DNA of 15,129 bases. It comes from RGIG5057 sp036653755 (GTDB lineage Bacteria; Bacillota; Clostridia; TANB77; CAG-465). Location of the stretch: NCBI GenBank assembly GCA_036653755.1, contig JAVVTJ010000024.1, positions 1-15,129 of the forward strand, given 5' to 3'. Below, piece by piece: positions 1 through 7,553 of this stretch; position 1 is the first letter of the stretch; every line of letters starts with the position of its first letter. The notes under the pieces were generated by a model. That model did no database searches. It was not told the DNA's origin and saw nothing but the letters and a program-made list of their open reading frames with translations. Position numbers and translations under genes: made by a program.

Positions 1-995
1 AAAAAGGTATAACTACAAATATACTAGAAAAATATGGTATAGATGAATATAACAGCGATTTTTATGTGAACAATACAAATTTTAAAATTAAAGTTTATAC
101 ATCAGTTTTTATTTCGTTTTTTATTATATTTGTTATTTTAATATACGTTATATTAAAATACATTAAAAGTCAAGATAAAAAAATTAAAGATATAAATAAA
201 TATACAGATGATGTGTTAAATGGTATATATAATTTAGATATTAGAGATAATGATGAAGGTAAACTTAGTATACTTAAAAATAAAATATATGATATGACAG
301 TTATGCTTAAAGAAAAAAATATATTTTTAGATGAAAATAAAAAGCAAATGGAAAAGTTAATTGCAGATATTTCACATCAATTAAAAACACCACTTACTTC
401 ACTTAATTTAATAAATGAGTTGTTATATTCTGATATTCCAAATGATAAAAAAAATGAATTTTTAAAAGATATGAATAAAGAATTATCTAAAATTCAATGG
501 CAAATAAAAACATTGTTAAATATTGCAAAGTTAGATTCTAAAACATTACTACTTAAAAAAGATAAAGTAAATTTATATAATATGTGCAAAAAGTGTATGG
601 AAAATTTTAGTATAATGTGTGAAGTTATGTGCGTTAATATAAATATAGATTGTAGTAATGATATATGTGTAAGTTGTGATGAATTATGGACAATGGAAGC
701 AATAAATAATTTAATAAAAAATGCTATTGAACATAGTTCTAAAAATATTATAATTTCAGGAGAAAAAACAAATTTATATACAAAAATTAGTATTTGTGAT
801 GATGGAGAAGGTATAGATAAAAATGATATTTCACATATATTTGATAGATTTTATAAATCAAAAAATAGTAAAAATGGAAGTTTAGGTTTAGGTCTTGCAT
901 TTACTAAAAGTATTGTTATAAATCAAGGTGGAGATATTAAAGTTAAAAGTATACAAAATAAAGGAACAACTTTTAATATAAAGTTATATGACTAA
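1..995 (+). CDS. Sensor histidine kinase, 5'-truncated by window edge
   Basis: Membrane sensor kinase that should autophosphorylate on histidine and pass the phosphate to a response regulator. The frame is open from base 3, so the true start lies upstream; a GTG at 66 lacks a good ribosome site and is probably internal. Numbering from that GTG: a membrane segment at about 13-33, then a linker, the H-box ISHQLKTPLTSL with phospho-acceptor His104, the N-box around NNLIKNAIEHS (214-223), the G1 box DDGEGID (245-251) and the G2 box GLGLAF (274-279). The roughly 34 residues before the membrane segment look like the end of a short extracytoplasmic loop, so one earlier helix is presumably missing. 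The ATPase and permease genes follow directly, the usual setting for envelope-stress or antimicrobial-peptide detoxification modules. The ligand cannot be told. The H-box is not the form I associate with classical BceS kinases. Confidence 0.93.
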   Translation, partial: KGITTNILEKYGIDEYNSDFYVNNTNFKIKVYTSVFISFFIIFVILIYVILKYIKSQDKKIKDINKYTDDVLNGIYNLDIRDNDEGKLSILKNKIYDMTVMLKEKNIFLDENKKQMEKLIADISHQLKTPLTSLNLINELLYSDIPNDKKNEFLKDMNKELSKIQWQIKTLLNIAKLDSKTLLLKKDKVNLYNMCKKCMENFSIMCEVMCVNINIDCSNDICVSCDELWTMEAINNLIKNAIEHSSKNIIISGEKTNLYTKISICDDGEGIDKNDISHIFDRFYKSKNSKNGSLGLGLAFTKSIVINQGGDIKVKSIQNKGTTFNIKLYD

Positions 996-1011
996 ATTGT
1001 AATGAAAAATG

Positions 1012-1042
1012 TCACATTAATGTAATAATAATGTAGTATAAT
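1012..1042 (+). promoter_or_regulatory. Promoter of ABC transporter with BceR-type operator
   Basis: TATAAT lies at 1037-1042, 24 bases before the ATPase start. The expected -35 region (about 1014-1019, ACATTA) is poor, as in activator-dependent promoters. Overlapping it at 1012-1025 is TCACA-TTAA-TGTAA, which fits exactly the TNACA-N4-TGTAA consensus described for BceR-like response regulators. Its core ACATTAATGT is a perfect palindrome. A regulated promoter between kinase and ATPase genes is the normal layout of Bce-type modules. In Bacillus subtilis the operator sits further upstream, so the overlap with the -35 region here is different. Binding is inferred. Confidence 0.6.
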
Positions 1043-1065
1043 ATTTTTAGAAATGAGGTAATTTT

Positions 1066-1746
1066 ATGGAAATATTAAAAGTAGAAAATTTATCTAAAAT
1101 ATATGGAAAAAAAGATACAAAAGTAATAGCATTAGATAATGTTTCTTTTACAGTAGAAAAAGGAGAATTTGTAGCTATAATAGGAGCATCAGGAAGTGGA
1201 AAATCTACATTGTTACATATGATAGGTGGAGTAGATATTCCAAGTAAAGGAAAAGTATATATAGATGGAACTGATATATATTCACTTTCACAGGATAATT
1301 TAGCTATATTTAGAAGACGCCAAGTAGGACTTATATATCAGTTTTATAATTTAATACCAATACTTAGTGTAAAAGAAAATATTACACTTCCTTGTAACTT
1401 AGATTCTAAAGAAGTAGATGAAAAAAGGTTATCTGAAATATTAAATATATTAGGTTTAGAAGAAAGAGTAAATCATCTTCCTAATGAATTATCTGGTGGC
1501 CAGCAGCAAAGAGTATCTATTGGAAGAGCTATAATAAATAACCCAGCAATAGTACTAGCTGATGAACCAACAGGAAATTTAGATAGTAAATCTTCAAGAG
1601 AAATTATTGATATGCTTAAACTATCAAATAAAAAATATAACCAAACTTTAATAGTTATAACTCATGATGAAAATATTGCACTAGAAGCAGATAGAATAAT
1701 TACTATACAAGATGGAAAAATAATCAAAGATGAGAAGGTGATTTAA
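1066..1746 (+). CDS. ABC transporter ATP-binding protein (LolD/BceA/MacB type)
   Basis: Cytoplasmic ATPase subunit that powers the FtsX-type permease encoded next to it. The 226 residues are full length for the family. Walker A GASGSGKS is at 40-47, the Q-loop Gln at about 92, signature LSGGQQQR at 142-149, Walker B IVLADE at 162-167 and the switch His at 200. The D-loop region GNLDS follows Walker B, typical of the LolD/MacB/BceA branch. The ATG is preceded by GAGG at 1055-1058 with 7-base spacing. The stop codon is one base before the permease start, and a GAGAAGGTG ribosome site lies in the last codons, so the two proteins are translated together. These pairs are usually mechanotransmission systems acting on peptide antibiotics, lipids or envelope proteins rather than ordinary importers. 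The substrate is unknown. Confidence 0.95.
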   Translation: MEILKVENLSKIYGKKDTKVIALDNVSFTVEKGEFVAIIGASGSGKSTLLHMIGGVDIPSKGKVYIDGTDIYSLSQDNLAIFRRRQVGLIYQFYNLIPILSVKENITLPCNLDSKEVDEKRLSEILNILGLEERVNHLPNELSGGQQQRVSIGRAIINNPAIVLADEPTGNLDSKSSREIIDMLKLSNKKYNQTLIVITHDENIALEADRIITIQDGKIIKDEKVI

Positions 1747-1747
1747 T

Positions 1748-4297
1748 ATGAATATATTAAATTTACTTACTTTAAAAAGTTTAAAGTTAAATAAAAAAAG
1801 AACATTAGTTACTATAATTGGAATAACTTTATCAGTTGCATTAATATGTGCAATTACTACTTTTATTTCAAGTTTTCAAAATTCTTTAATTGAAAGAACA
1901 AAAATAACAGATGGAAATTTTCATATTAAAATTGAAAACTTAAATAATGAAGAATCAAAATATATATTAAAGAATGTTAAATTTAGTAGTAAATATATAT
2001 ATCAAAATATTGGATATTCAAAATTAGAAAACTATAATAACGAATATAAACCATATATTTTTTTAATAGCTTTTGATAAAAATGCTATGAATAATATGGG
2101 AATTAAATTAATAGATGGAAGAATACCTGAAAATAGTAACGAAGTGTTAATTCCAGATCATATATTAAAAAATGCAGGTATGAAGTATAAAATAGGTGAT
2201 ACAATTAATTTAAATATTGGAGAAAGAAAAGATTTAAAAGGTAATAAATTAAATCAAAATAATCCATATATTTTAAATGAAAAAAATAAACAAGAAATAT
2301 CAGAAAATATAACAAATACACAGATAAAAAAAGTAAATATTGTAGGAATTATAGAAAGACCAAATGTAGAAAACTTTTCTTCACCAGGGTATACTGTTAT
2401 AACATATTTAGATAATAAAATAGCAGATAAAAATATAAATGTAGCTGCTATCATAAAAAATCCAAAAGAAACATATAAATTAGGTAAAATTTTAGAAAAT
2501 GATTATCAAATAAAATATAATGAAAATAAAAGTGAAATGCCAGTTGTTTCATATAATGATGAACTACTTAGATTTTCAGCAATTACAAATTCAGATAATG
2601 CAACTAATGTTTTAATAACTATGGCATCTATTGTTATATTAATAATTGTTTTTACATCTGTTTTTGTTATAAAAAACAGTTTTAGTATTTCAATTTCAGA
2701 GAGACTAAAACAATATGGAATGTTATCTAGTATAGGTGCAACATCAAAACAAATTAAAAAAAATATAATGTTTGAAGGATTAATTTTAGGAGTTATATCA
2801 ATTCCACTTGGAGTTATATTAGGAATATTTTCAATATGGATTGTGCTTATTATAGTATCAGGATTACTTATAAATACTAATATAATACCAGATTTAATAT
2901 TATCACTACATATATCAATTCCAGCAATTTTAGTAGCAGTAATAATATCAATAATTACAATATATATATCTACAATCATTCCTGCTAGAAAAGCTTCTAA
3001 AATATCTGCAATTGATGCTATAAGAGAAACAAAAGATATAAAAATAACAAGTAAAAGTTTAAAAACATCTAAGTTATTTTATAAAATATTTGGTATTGAA
3101 GGAGTTATTGCTAGTAAAAATTTAAAACGAAGTAGAAGTAAATATAAAACTACAATATTTTCAATTTGTATAAGTATAGTATTATTTATTTCAATTAGTT
3201 CAATTATAGATTATGGATTTAAGGTAAATAATTTATATTATAAAAAAAGAGATTCAAATATTATTGTATATAATAATGAAGCAGTATATAATAAAGTTCC
3301 TGAATATTTTACAAACATATCTAAACTTAGTAATATAGATGGATATACTATAAAAAAATCTGTACATTTTGGTGTTGATAAAGAAAAATATGGAACGGAT
3401 GATATAAAAAAAACAGAAAATAATGAATATATTAATGTAGAGTTAATTTCATTAGGAGATTTAGAGTATAGAAGATATATTAAAAAATTAGGACTTAAAT
3501 ATGAAGATACTCATGACAAAGGTATTTTAATTGATAATTATATTTCAATAGAAAACGGAAAACGTAAAGAGGCAAATTATTTAAATGTTAAAGAAGGTCA
3601 GCAAATTGAAGGCTATGATAGTATTAAAGATGATGAAAAAATACATAAAAAAATAAATATATTATTTAAAACAGATATTAAACCATTAGGATTAGAAGAT
3701 TCATCTGATCGTGTGTATGTTATAGTATCTGATGAAAATATGAATAATTTTGAATATATATGTCATAATATGTATATAAAAAGTTCTGATCCATATAAAT
3801 TAGAAGAAGATATAATAAAATTAGATATATCTAAAAAAAATGCAGTAACAAATATGGATAAAGTAATAAAAGAAGAAAATTCCATGGTACTTATAATTTC
3901 AATATTTTTATATGGTTTTATAGCAGTTATATCAGTAATAGGAATAACAAATATATTTAATACTATAACTACTAATATGTCACTTAGAAATAGAGAATTT
4001 GCAATACTTAAATCTATTGGAATGACTAATAAAGAATTTAATAAAATGATAAATTTTGAAAGTATATTATATGGACTTAAAGCACTTATATTTGGTATAC
4101 CAATAGGAATAGGTATTTCATATCTTATATATGCTATTATGAAAGGTGCATATGAAACTACATTTATGTTTCCAATTAATGCAATAATAATATCTATTAT
4201 ATTTGTTTTTATTATAATATTTTCAACAATGAGATATTCAATAAATAAAACTAAAAAACAAAATATAATTGAAGTTATACGAAATGAGAATATATAA
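1748..4297 (+). CDS. FtsX-like permease with two extracytoplasmic domains
   Basis: Membrane subunit of the ABC system, 849 residues. It reads as two FtsX units in tandem: a helix at about 17-40, an extracytoplasmic domain at about 41-285, three helices between about 288 and 412, then a helix at about 468-488, a second extracytoplasmic domain at about 490-715 and three helices to about 835. Each unit carries the conserved cytoplasmic coupling stretch after its second helix (ERLKQYGMLSSIGATSKQI near 318 and NREFAILKSIGMTNKEF near 745). That makes eight helices and two large domains, unlike classical BceB, which has ten helices and one large domain. It therefore belongs to the longer FtsX/LolC-like permeases common in clostridia next to two-component genes. 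Expected role: sensing or removing peptide antibiotics, or envelope maintenance. It is the last gene before a strong bidirectional terminator. Confidence 0.93.
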   Translation: MNILNLLTLKSLKLNKKRTLVTIIGITLSVALICAITTFISSFQNSLIERTKITDGNFHIKIENLNNEESKYILKNVKFSSKYIYQNIGYSKLENYNNEYKPYIFLIAFDKNAMNNMGIKLIDGRIPENSNEVLIPDHILKNAGMKYKIGDTINLNIGERKDLKGNKLNQNNPYILNEKNKQEISENITNTQIKKVNIVGIIERPNVENFSSPGYTVITYLDNKIADKNINVAAIIKNPKETYKLGKILENDYQIKYNENKSEMPVVSYNDELLRFSAITNSDNATNVLITMASIVILIIVFTSVFVIKNSFSISISERLKQYGMLSSIGATSKQIKKNIMFEGLILGVISIPLGVILGIFSIWIVLIIVSGLLINTNIIPDLILSLHISIPAILVAVIISIITIYISTIIPARKASKISAIDAIRETKDIKITSKSLKTSKLFYKIFGIEGVIASKNLKRSRSKYKTTIFSICISIVLFISISSIIDYGFKVNNLYYKKRDSNIIVYNNEAVYNKVPEYFTNISKLSNIDGYTIKKSVHFGVDKEKYGTDDIKKTENNEYINVELISLGDLEYRRYIKKLGLKYEDTHDKGILIDNYISIENGKRKEANYLNVKEGQQIEGYDSIKDDEKIHKKINILFKTDIKPLGLEDSSDRVYVIVSDENMNNFEYICHNMYIKSSDPYKLEEDIIKLDISKKNAVTNMDKVIKEENSMVLIISIFLYGFIAVISVIGITNIFNTITTNMSLRNREFAILKSIGMTNKEFNKMINFESILYGLKALIFGIPIGIGISYLIYAIMKGAYETTFMFPINAIIISIIFVFIIIFSTMRYSINKTKKQNIIEVIRNENI

Positions 4298-4298
4298 T

Positions 4299-4332
4299 AA
4301 GAAAGCACACTAAATTAGTGTGCTTTCTTTTT
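4299..4332. terminator. Bidirectional intrinsic terminator
   Basis: GAAAGCACACTAA at 4301-4313 and TTAGTGTGCTTTC at 4315-4327 are perfect inverted repeats with a one-base centre, so 11-12 pairs form in practice. Five T follow at 4328-4332 for plus-strand transcripts. On the minus strand the hairpin is followed by a T-rich stretch. It ends both the permease operon and the convergent helix-turn-helix gene, whose last codons and stop lie inside the stem. Confidence 0.9.
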
Positions 4333-4801
4333 GTTGTATTTGCTTAGAAATTATTTCAAGCTGATATTCTAAGTCTTCTTGTGAATATGGAAACTCATCA
4401 GAAGAAGAAAATACAAGATCATATGAATTTATAACATTTTGTAATTCTTCATATTTCCGATATAAAATAGAAAGTTCTGAAATACACTGCTTTCTTTCAT
4501 CATTTTTTCTTTCATCTCTTTTGTTTAAAAGTTCAGTATAAAAATTTTCAACTTTTTTAGTTGGCTTGTAACCAAGAGAAGACATACGTAAAGCATCATT
4601 TGATATAGCTTTTCTGGCTATTAAATGTGCAATTTTGTCATTTACAAGTAAATATTCTATTGCATAATGCAATAAGGTAGATACTGTAGTTTTTGAGATG
4701 GAGTAGTAATCTGCTAAATATTCAGAACTAGCATCTTGCTGCGTTGCATATAAAGTTGCAAGTTCAGATATTTTTTTATCTGAAAGTTTCCGTTTACACA
4801 T
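4310..4801 (-). CDS. Small helix-turn-helix protein with helical C terminus
   Basis: Predicted 163-residue soluble protein, probably DNA-binding. The start is taken as ATG at 4801, because GGAGG (plus-strand 4810-4814) stands 8 bases before it; a TTG six bases upstream would leave only a 2-base gap. Residues 11-48 read as a helix-turn-helix (LADYYSISKTTVSTLLHYAI), resembling the small HTH units of terminase small subunits or transposase-associated proteins. Residues 84-125 and 140-160 are charged helices, probably coiled coil or dimerising. It has a perfect-consensus promoter of its own. No neighbouring phage or transposon gene explains it. I do not recognise a named family, and a regulatory role is inference. 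Confidence 0.8.
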   Translation of the reverse strand: MCKRKLSDKKISELATLYATQQDASSEYLADYYSISKTTVSTLLHYAIEYLLVNDKIAHLIARKAISNDALRMSSLGYKPTKKVENFYTELLNKRDERKNDERKQCISELSILYRKYEELQNVINSYDLVFSSSDEFPYSQEDLEYQLEIISKQIQQKESTLI

Positions 4802-4858
4802 AATCAAAACCTCCTTATAAAATAGTTATTTTTAAAAAAATATTGTATATATAGAGGT

Positions 4859-4887
4859 ATTATATCATAGCGGTATAAAAATGTCAA
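4859..4887 (-). promoter_or_regulatory. Consensus sigma-A promoter of the HTH gene
   Basis: On the minus strand TTGACA (plus-strand 4882-4887) and TATAAT (4859-4864) are separated by 17 bases, both perfect matches to the housekeeping consensus. Transcription should begin near 4852, giving a leader of about 50 bases before the ATG at 4801. The promoter lies just past the stop of the membrane-protein gene on the same strand, and no terminator is visible between them, so read-through from the upstream operon is possible. Confidence 0.85.
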
Positions 4888-4907
4888 CGATGAAAAATAA
4901 TTAAATT

Positions 4908-5477
4908 TTATATTACTTTATTTGCTATTAATATTCCTGTGCAAAATAATAGAATAGTTATAAAAAATAAAAAAGAAAATATAAACAATGATGTTGCAAA
5001 AGAGTTAATAAAATTTAATTTATATTTTTCTTCTGTAAGTAATATATCAGCACTATTATTTATTATGTTATTTTTATTTGATTTTTTATTAATATAAAAT
5101 TTAAATTTATTATATATTTTTTTATAATCAATGTTTAGTATAAGTAAAATAAATGATTGAATTACGATAGTTATAATTATTACTATTATAATAGGTAATG
5201 ATAATTTTAACCAATACTGATACATATTATGCGTATTGAATAAAGCTGCTATAAAAGTATCAAATAAGTTCATTTTAGTTATACTTGATACTATTTTAAT
5301 TATTACACCAAATGAAGTTATCCATAAAATTATTGAAACAAATGATGGTAGAATTAATGCTTGTTCTGTATATTTTTCTTTTGTTATTATTTTTAAAGCA
5401 AAATATAAAAAAGTATTTAATAACGAAGTTAAAATTAATAAAATTAGCAATAAAATAATAACAATAAAAAATCCCAT
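4908..5477 (-). CDS. Four-helix membrane protein of unknown function
   Basis: A 189-residue very hydrophobic protein with predicted membrane segments at about 3-29, 41-66, 91-117 and 157-186. A basic hydrophilic stretch at about 118-156 (KKIYNKFKFYINKKSNK) is likely cytoplasmic between helices 3 and 4. No catalytic motif or known family is recognised. The ATG lies 3 bases after the glycosyltransferase stop, with a GAAAGGA ribosome site inside the end of that gene, so the two are co-transcribed and probably translationally coupled. A link to membrane glycolipid or polymer metabolism is inferred only from that coupling. Confidence 0.8.
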   Translation of the reverse strand: MGFFIVIILLLILLILTSLLNTFLYFALKIITKEKYTEQALILPSFVSIILWITSFGVIIKIVSSITKMNLFDTFIAALFNTHNMYQYWLKLSLPIIIVIIITIVIQSFILLILNIDYKKIYNKFKFYINKKSNKNNIINNSADILLTEEKYKLNFINSFATSLFIFSFLFFITILLFCTGILIANKVI

Positions 5478-5480
5478 AAT

Positions 5481-6770
5481 CTATCCTTTCTTTCTAGCAA
5501 GTTTTGTAATTTTAAGTAATTTTTTCTTTAAATTAAAGCTACTTGTTTTCTCAGCTTCTTTTACTTTTTCTTTATTTTTATTTATGTTTCTAATTTTATG
5601 ATTTTCAATAATTTGTGTATATACTTCTACAAGTTTATCTCCAAATTCTTTTGATGAATTTTCAGAAGCAGTTATAAATCCATTAGTAACTAATGTTTCT
5701 TTTAATTTATTATCAGTAAGTACTTTTATTATTGAATCAGATAATTCTTTTTCATTTCTTATTAATAAACCATTTTCATTATTATGTATAAATTCTGCTA
5801 AATTAGGCGCATATTTAGCAACTACTGGTACGCCAGCTGCCATTGATTCTATAAAAGTTAATCCTTGTGTTTCAGTGGTAGAAGTATTAACAAAAACATC
5901 TCCTATTGAATAATATAGCGAAACTTGTTCCCAAGGAACTGCTCCTGTAAATATAACTTTATCTTGTATATTTAGTTTTTTTGATAACAGTATTAAATCT
6001 TCTTTTGCAGGACCTTCACCAACTAAAACTAATTTAGTGTTAGTTAATTTTTTAAATACTTCTGGTATAGCAGATATTATTTGATCAACACTTTTTTCTT
6101 CAGCAATTCTTCCTAAAAATAACACAACTTTTTCATCTTTTTTAATTCCTAATTTTTGTTTTAAATTATTTTTTATATCAATACTAAAATTTGAAGGATT
6201 AAAAGGTTCTATATCAATACCAGTAGGAATTATATATATAGGCTTATTTTTAACACCACATTTATATTTTAAATATTTTTCAGTTTTTTTAGATGGAGTT
6301 ATAATACATTCAGCTTTTCTTACAAATGCTTTACTAACAGTTCTAGCAAAACGTTTTGGATAAATATTTCTACCACCTTTTACGGGTATGATATAATGCA
6401 TATAATCTTCCCACATTGTATGATAAGTATGTATAAAAGGAATATTAAATTTTCTAGATATAATTTTACCAAATAAAGGTAGTGAAAATTCTGATTGAGT
6501 ATGAACTATATCTAAATTTAATTCTTTTATTTCTTTTGCTATTGTTCTTGAATAAAATGTAGCAACTCTGTATTTAAATTTTTTAGCTACAAAAAGTGGA
6601 ATACTTTTTAACATATATAAATTTTCATTTTCTGTGGGTGCATGTTTAGATGGACTAAACACATAAACTTCATGCCCACGTTTTTTCATTTCTCTTTCTA
6701 ACATTTTTATCGAAGTTACAACTCCGTTTATATCTGGATGATAGGTATCAGTAAATATACCAATTCTCAT
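5481..6770 (-). CDS. GT4-family glycosyltransferase, probably glycolipid-forming
   Basis: Cytoplasmic or membrane-associated GT-B retaining glycosyltransferase of 429 residues that transfers a sugar from a nucleotide-sugar donor. The N-terminal acceptor domain opens with MRIGIFTDTYHPDINGV, including the Asn15-Gly16 loop; HTYHTMW at 114-120 is the acceptor-side histidine motif. The C-terminal donor domain has GRIAEEKS with Arg221 and Lys226, and the EX7E pair Glu300/Glu308 in TETQGLTFIES. This pattern is shared with bacterial 1,2-diacylglycerol glucosyltransferases, so glycolipid or lipoteichoic-acid anchor synthesis is the best guess, though other GT4 acceptors remain possible. The last 30 residues are very basic (FNLKKKLLKITKLARKK), fitting attachment to anionic membrane. 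ATG at 6770 has a GGGGG-type ribosome site about 8 bases upstream. Confidence 0.88.
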   Translation of the reverse strand: MRIGIFTDTYHPDINGVVTSIKMLEREMKKRGHEVYVFSPSKHAPTENENLYMLKSIPLFVAKKFKYRVATFYSRTIAKEIKELNLDIVHTQSEFSLPLFGKIISRKFNIPFIHTYHTMWEDYMHYIIPVKGGRNIYPKRFARTVSKAFVRKAECIITPSKKTEKYLKYKCGVKNKPIYIIPTGIDIEPFNPSNFSIDIKNNLKQKLGIKKDEKVVLFLGRIAEEKSVDQIISAIPEVFKKLTNTKLVLVGEGPAKEDLILLSKKLNIQDKVIFTGAVPWEQVSLYYSIGDVFVNTSTTETQGLTFIESMAAGVPVVAKYAPNLAEFIHNNENGLLIRNEKELSDSIIKVLTDNKLKETLVTNGFITASENSSKEFGDKLVEVYTQIIENHKIRNINKNKEKVKEAEKTSSFNLKKKLLKITKLARKKG

Positions 6771-6816
6771 TTGTTATCCCCCTTATATATTTTCTAAATA
6801 TAAAATATATATGAAT

Positions 6817-6845
6817 ATTATAATATATATTGTACTAAAAGTCAA
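6817..6845 (-). promoter_or_regulatory. Promoter of the glycosyltransferase operon
   Basis: On the minus strand TTGACT (plus-strand 6840-6845) and TATAAT (6817-6822) are 17 bases apart. This gives a leader of about 40 bases to the ATG at 6770. It is divergent from the sigma-factor promoter, and the two -35 boxes are only about 25 bases apart, so a shared regulator could act on both. Confidence 0.75.
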
Positions 6846-6869
6846 CTTTTTTAAAGTACTTAAAATCAA

Positions 6870-6899
6870 TTGACAAATAGATGTTGATTATAGTATAAT
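6870..6899 (+). promoter_or_regulatory. Sigma-A-type promoter of the ECF sigma/anti-sigma operon
   Basis: TTGACA at 6870-6875 and TATAAT at 6894-6899 with an 18-base spacer. Transcription would start near 6906, leaving an AT-rich leader of about 87 bases with no clear structure. The match to the housekeeping consensus suggests basal expression. I found no convincing ECF-type (AAC/CGT) autoregulated promoter in 6771-6992. Confidence 0.75.
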
Positions 6900-6992
6900 G
6901 AGTATAATAAAAAGTAAATGTAATGAAAAAATAATAAAATGCAATAAAATGTTATTTTTAAACGTTATATTATTAGAAAGGAAAATATAAAT

Positions 6993-7553
6993 ATGTATAT
7001 TGATAAGATTAGAAAAAAAGTTGAGATTTCTGTGACAGATGACTTAATGCAAAAAATTGCTAGTGGAGAAGAAAAATCTTTTGAAATATTATATAATATT
7101 ACTAATAAAATAATATATGCGTATATTTTATCTATCGTTAAAAATTCACATTTAGCAGAAGATATTATGCAAGACACATATATATCAATTAGAAAGAATA
7201 TTTCAAAATATTCATCAATGCAAAAACCAATGGCTTGGATTTTTACAATTGCTAAAAATCATATTTATACACATTTTCGTAATGAAAAAGAATATTTAGA
7301 ATATGATGATAAAAATTTACATAATGTAATTAATTTATCTATTGAAAATAGAAGTATTGAAAATATAGTTTTACAAACTGCAATGAAAAAATTAAATGAA
7401 GAAGAAAGAATTATTGTTATTTTAAATGCAGTTAGTGGATATAAGTTTAGAGAAATTGCTGAGTATTTACAAATGTCACTTGGAACTGTCTTGTCAAAAT
7501 ACCATCGTGGTATTATCAAATTAAAAAAATCTTTGAAGGAGGAAGTAGAATGA
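6993..7553 (+). CDS. ECF-type RNA polymerase sigma factor
   Basis: A 186-residue sigma-70 family factor with only the region 2 and region 4 domains, as in extracytoplasmic-function sigma factors. Region 2 spans about 18-98, with the EDIMQDTYISI helix and the promoter-melting stretch AWIFTIAKNHIYTHFR (about 81-96). Region 4 spans about 122-182, with a helix-turn-helix at YKFREIAEYLQMSLGTVLSKYHRG. It directs RNA polymerase to a stress regulon once released from its anti-sigma partner. The ATG at 6993 has AAGGA about 10 bases upstream; Met19 is a less likely start. The stop TGA overlaps the next ATG (ATGA), so sigma and anti-sigma are made in step. ECF factors paired with RsgI-like anti-sigma proteins are known from cellulolytic clostridia (Sigma24C/Rsi24C). 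Confidence 0.93.
   Translation: MYIDKIRKKVEISVTDDLMQKIASGEEKSFEILYNITNKIIYAYILSIVKNSHLAEDIMQDTYISIRKNISKYSSMQKPMAWIFTIAKNHIYTHFRNEKEYLEYDDKNLHNVINLSIENRSIENIVLQTAMKKLNEEERIIVILNAVSGYKFREIAEYLQMSLGTVLSKYHRGIIKLKKSLKEEVE

Noticed and set aside
1382..1397. TTACA-N6-TGTAA resembling a second BceR-type site
   Set aside because: The spacer is 6 rather than 4 and it lies inside ATPase coding sequence.
2506..2979. Minus-strand open frame inside the permease gene
   Set aside because: It is antisense to clear FtsX coding sequence; its Ile-rich product reflects the AT-rich complement. The same applies to 2254-2454 and 3763-4308.
5236..5601. Plus-strand open frame across the membrane-protein/glycosyltransferase junction
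   Set aside because: It is antisense to two supported genes with matching ribosome sites and has no recognisable content.
6993..7553. Assignment of the sigma factor as SigI because of its RsgI-like partner
   Set aside because: The protein has regular ECF region 2 and region 4 domains with a clear region 4 helix-turn-helix.
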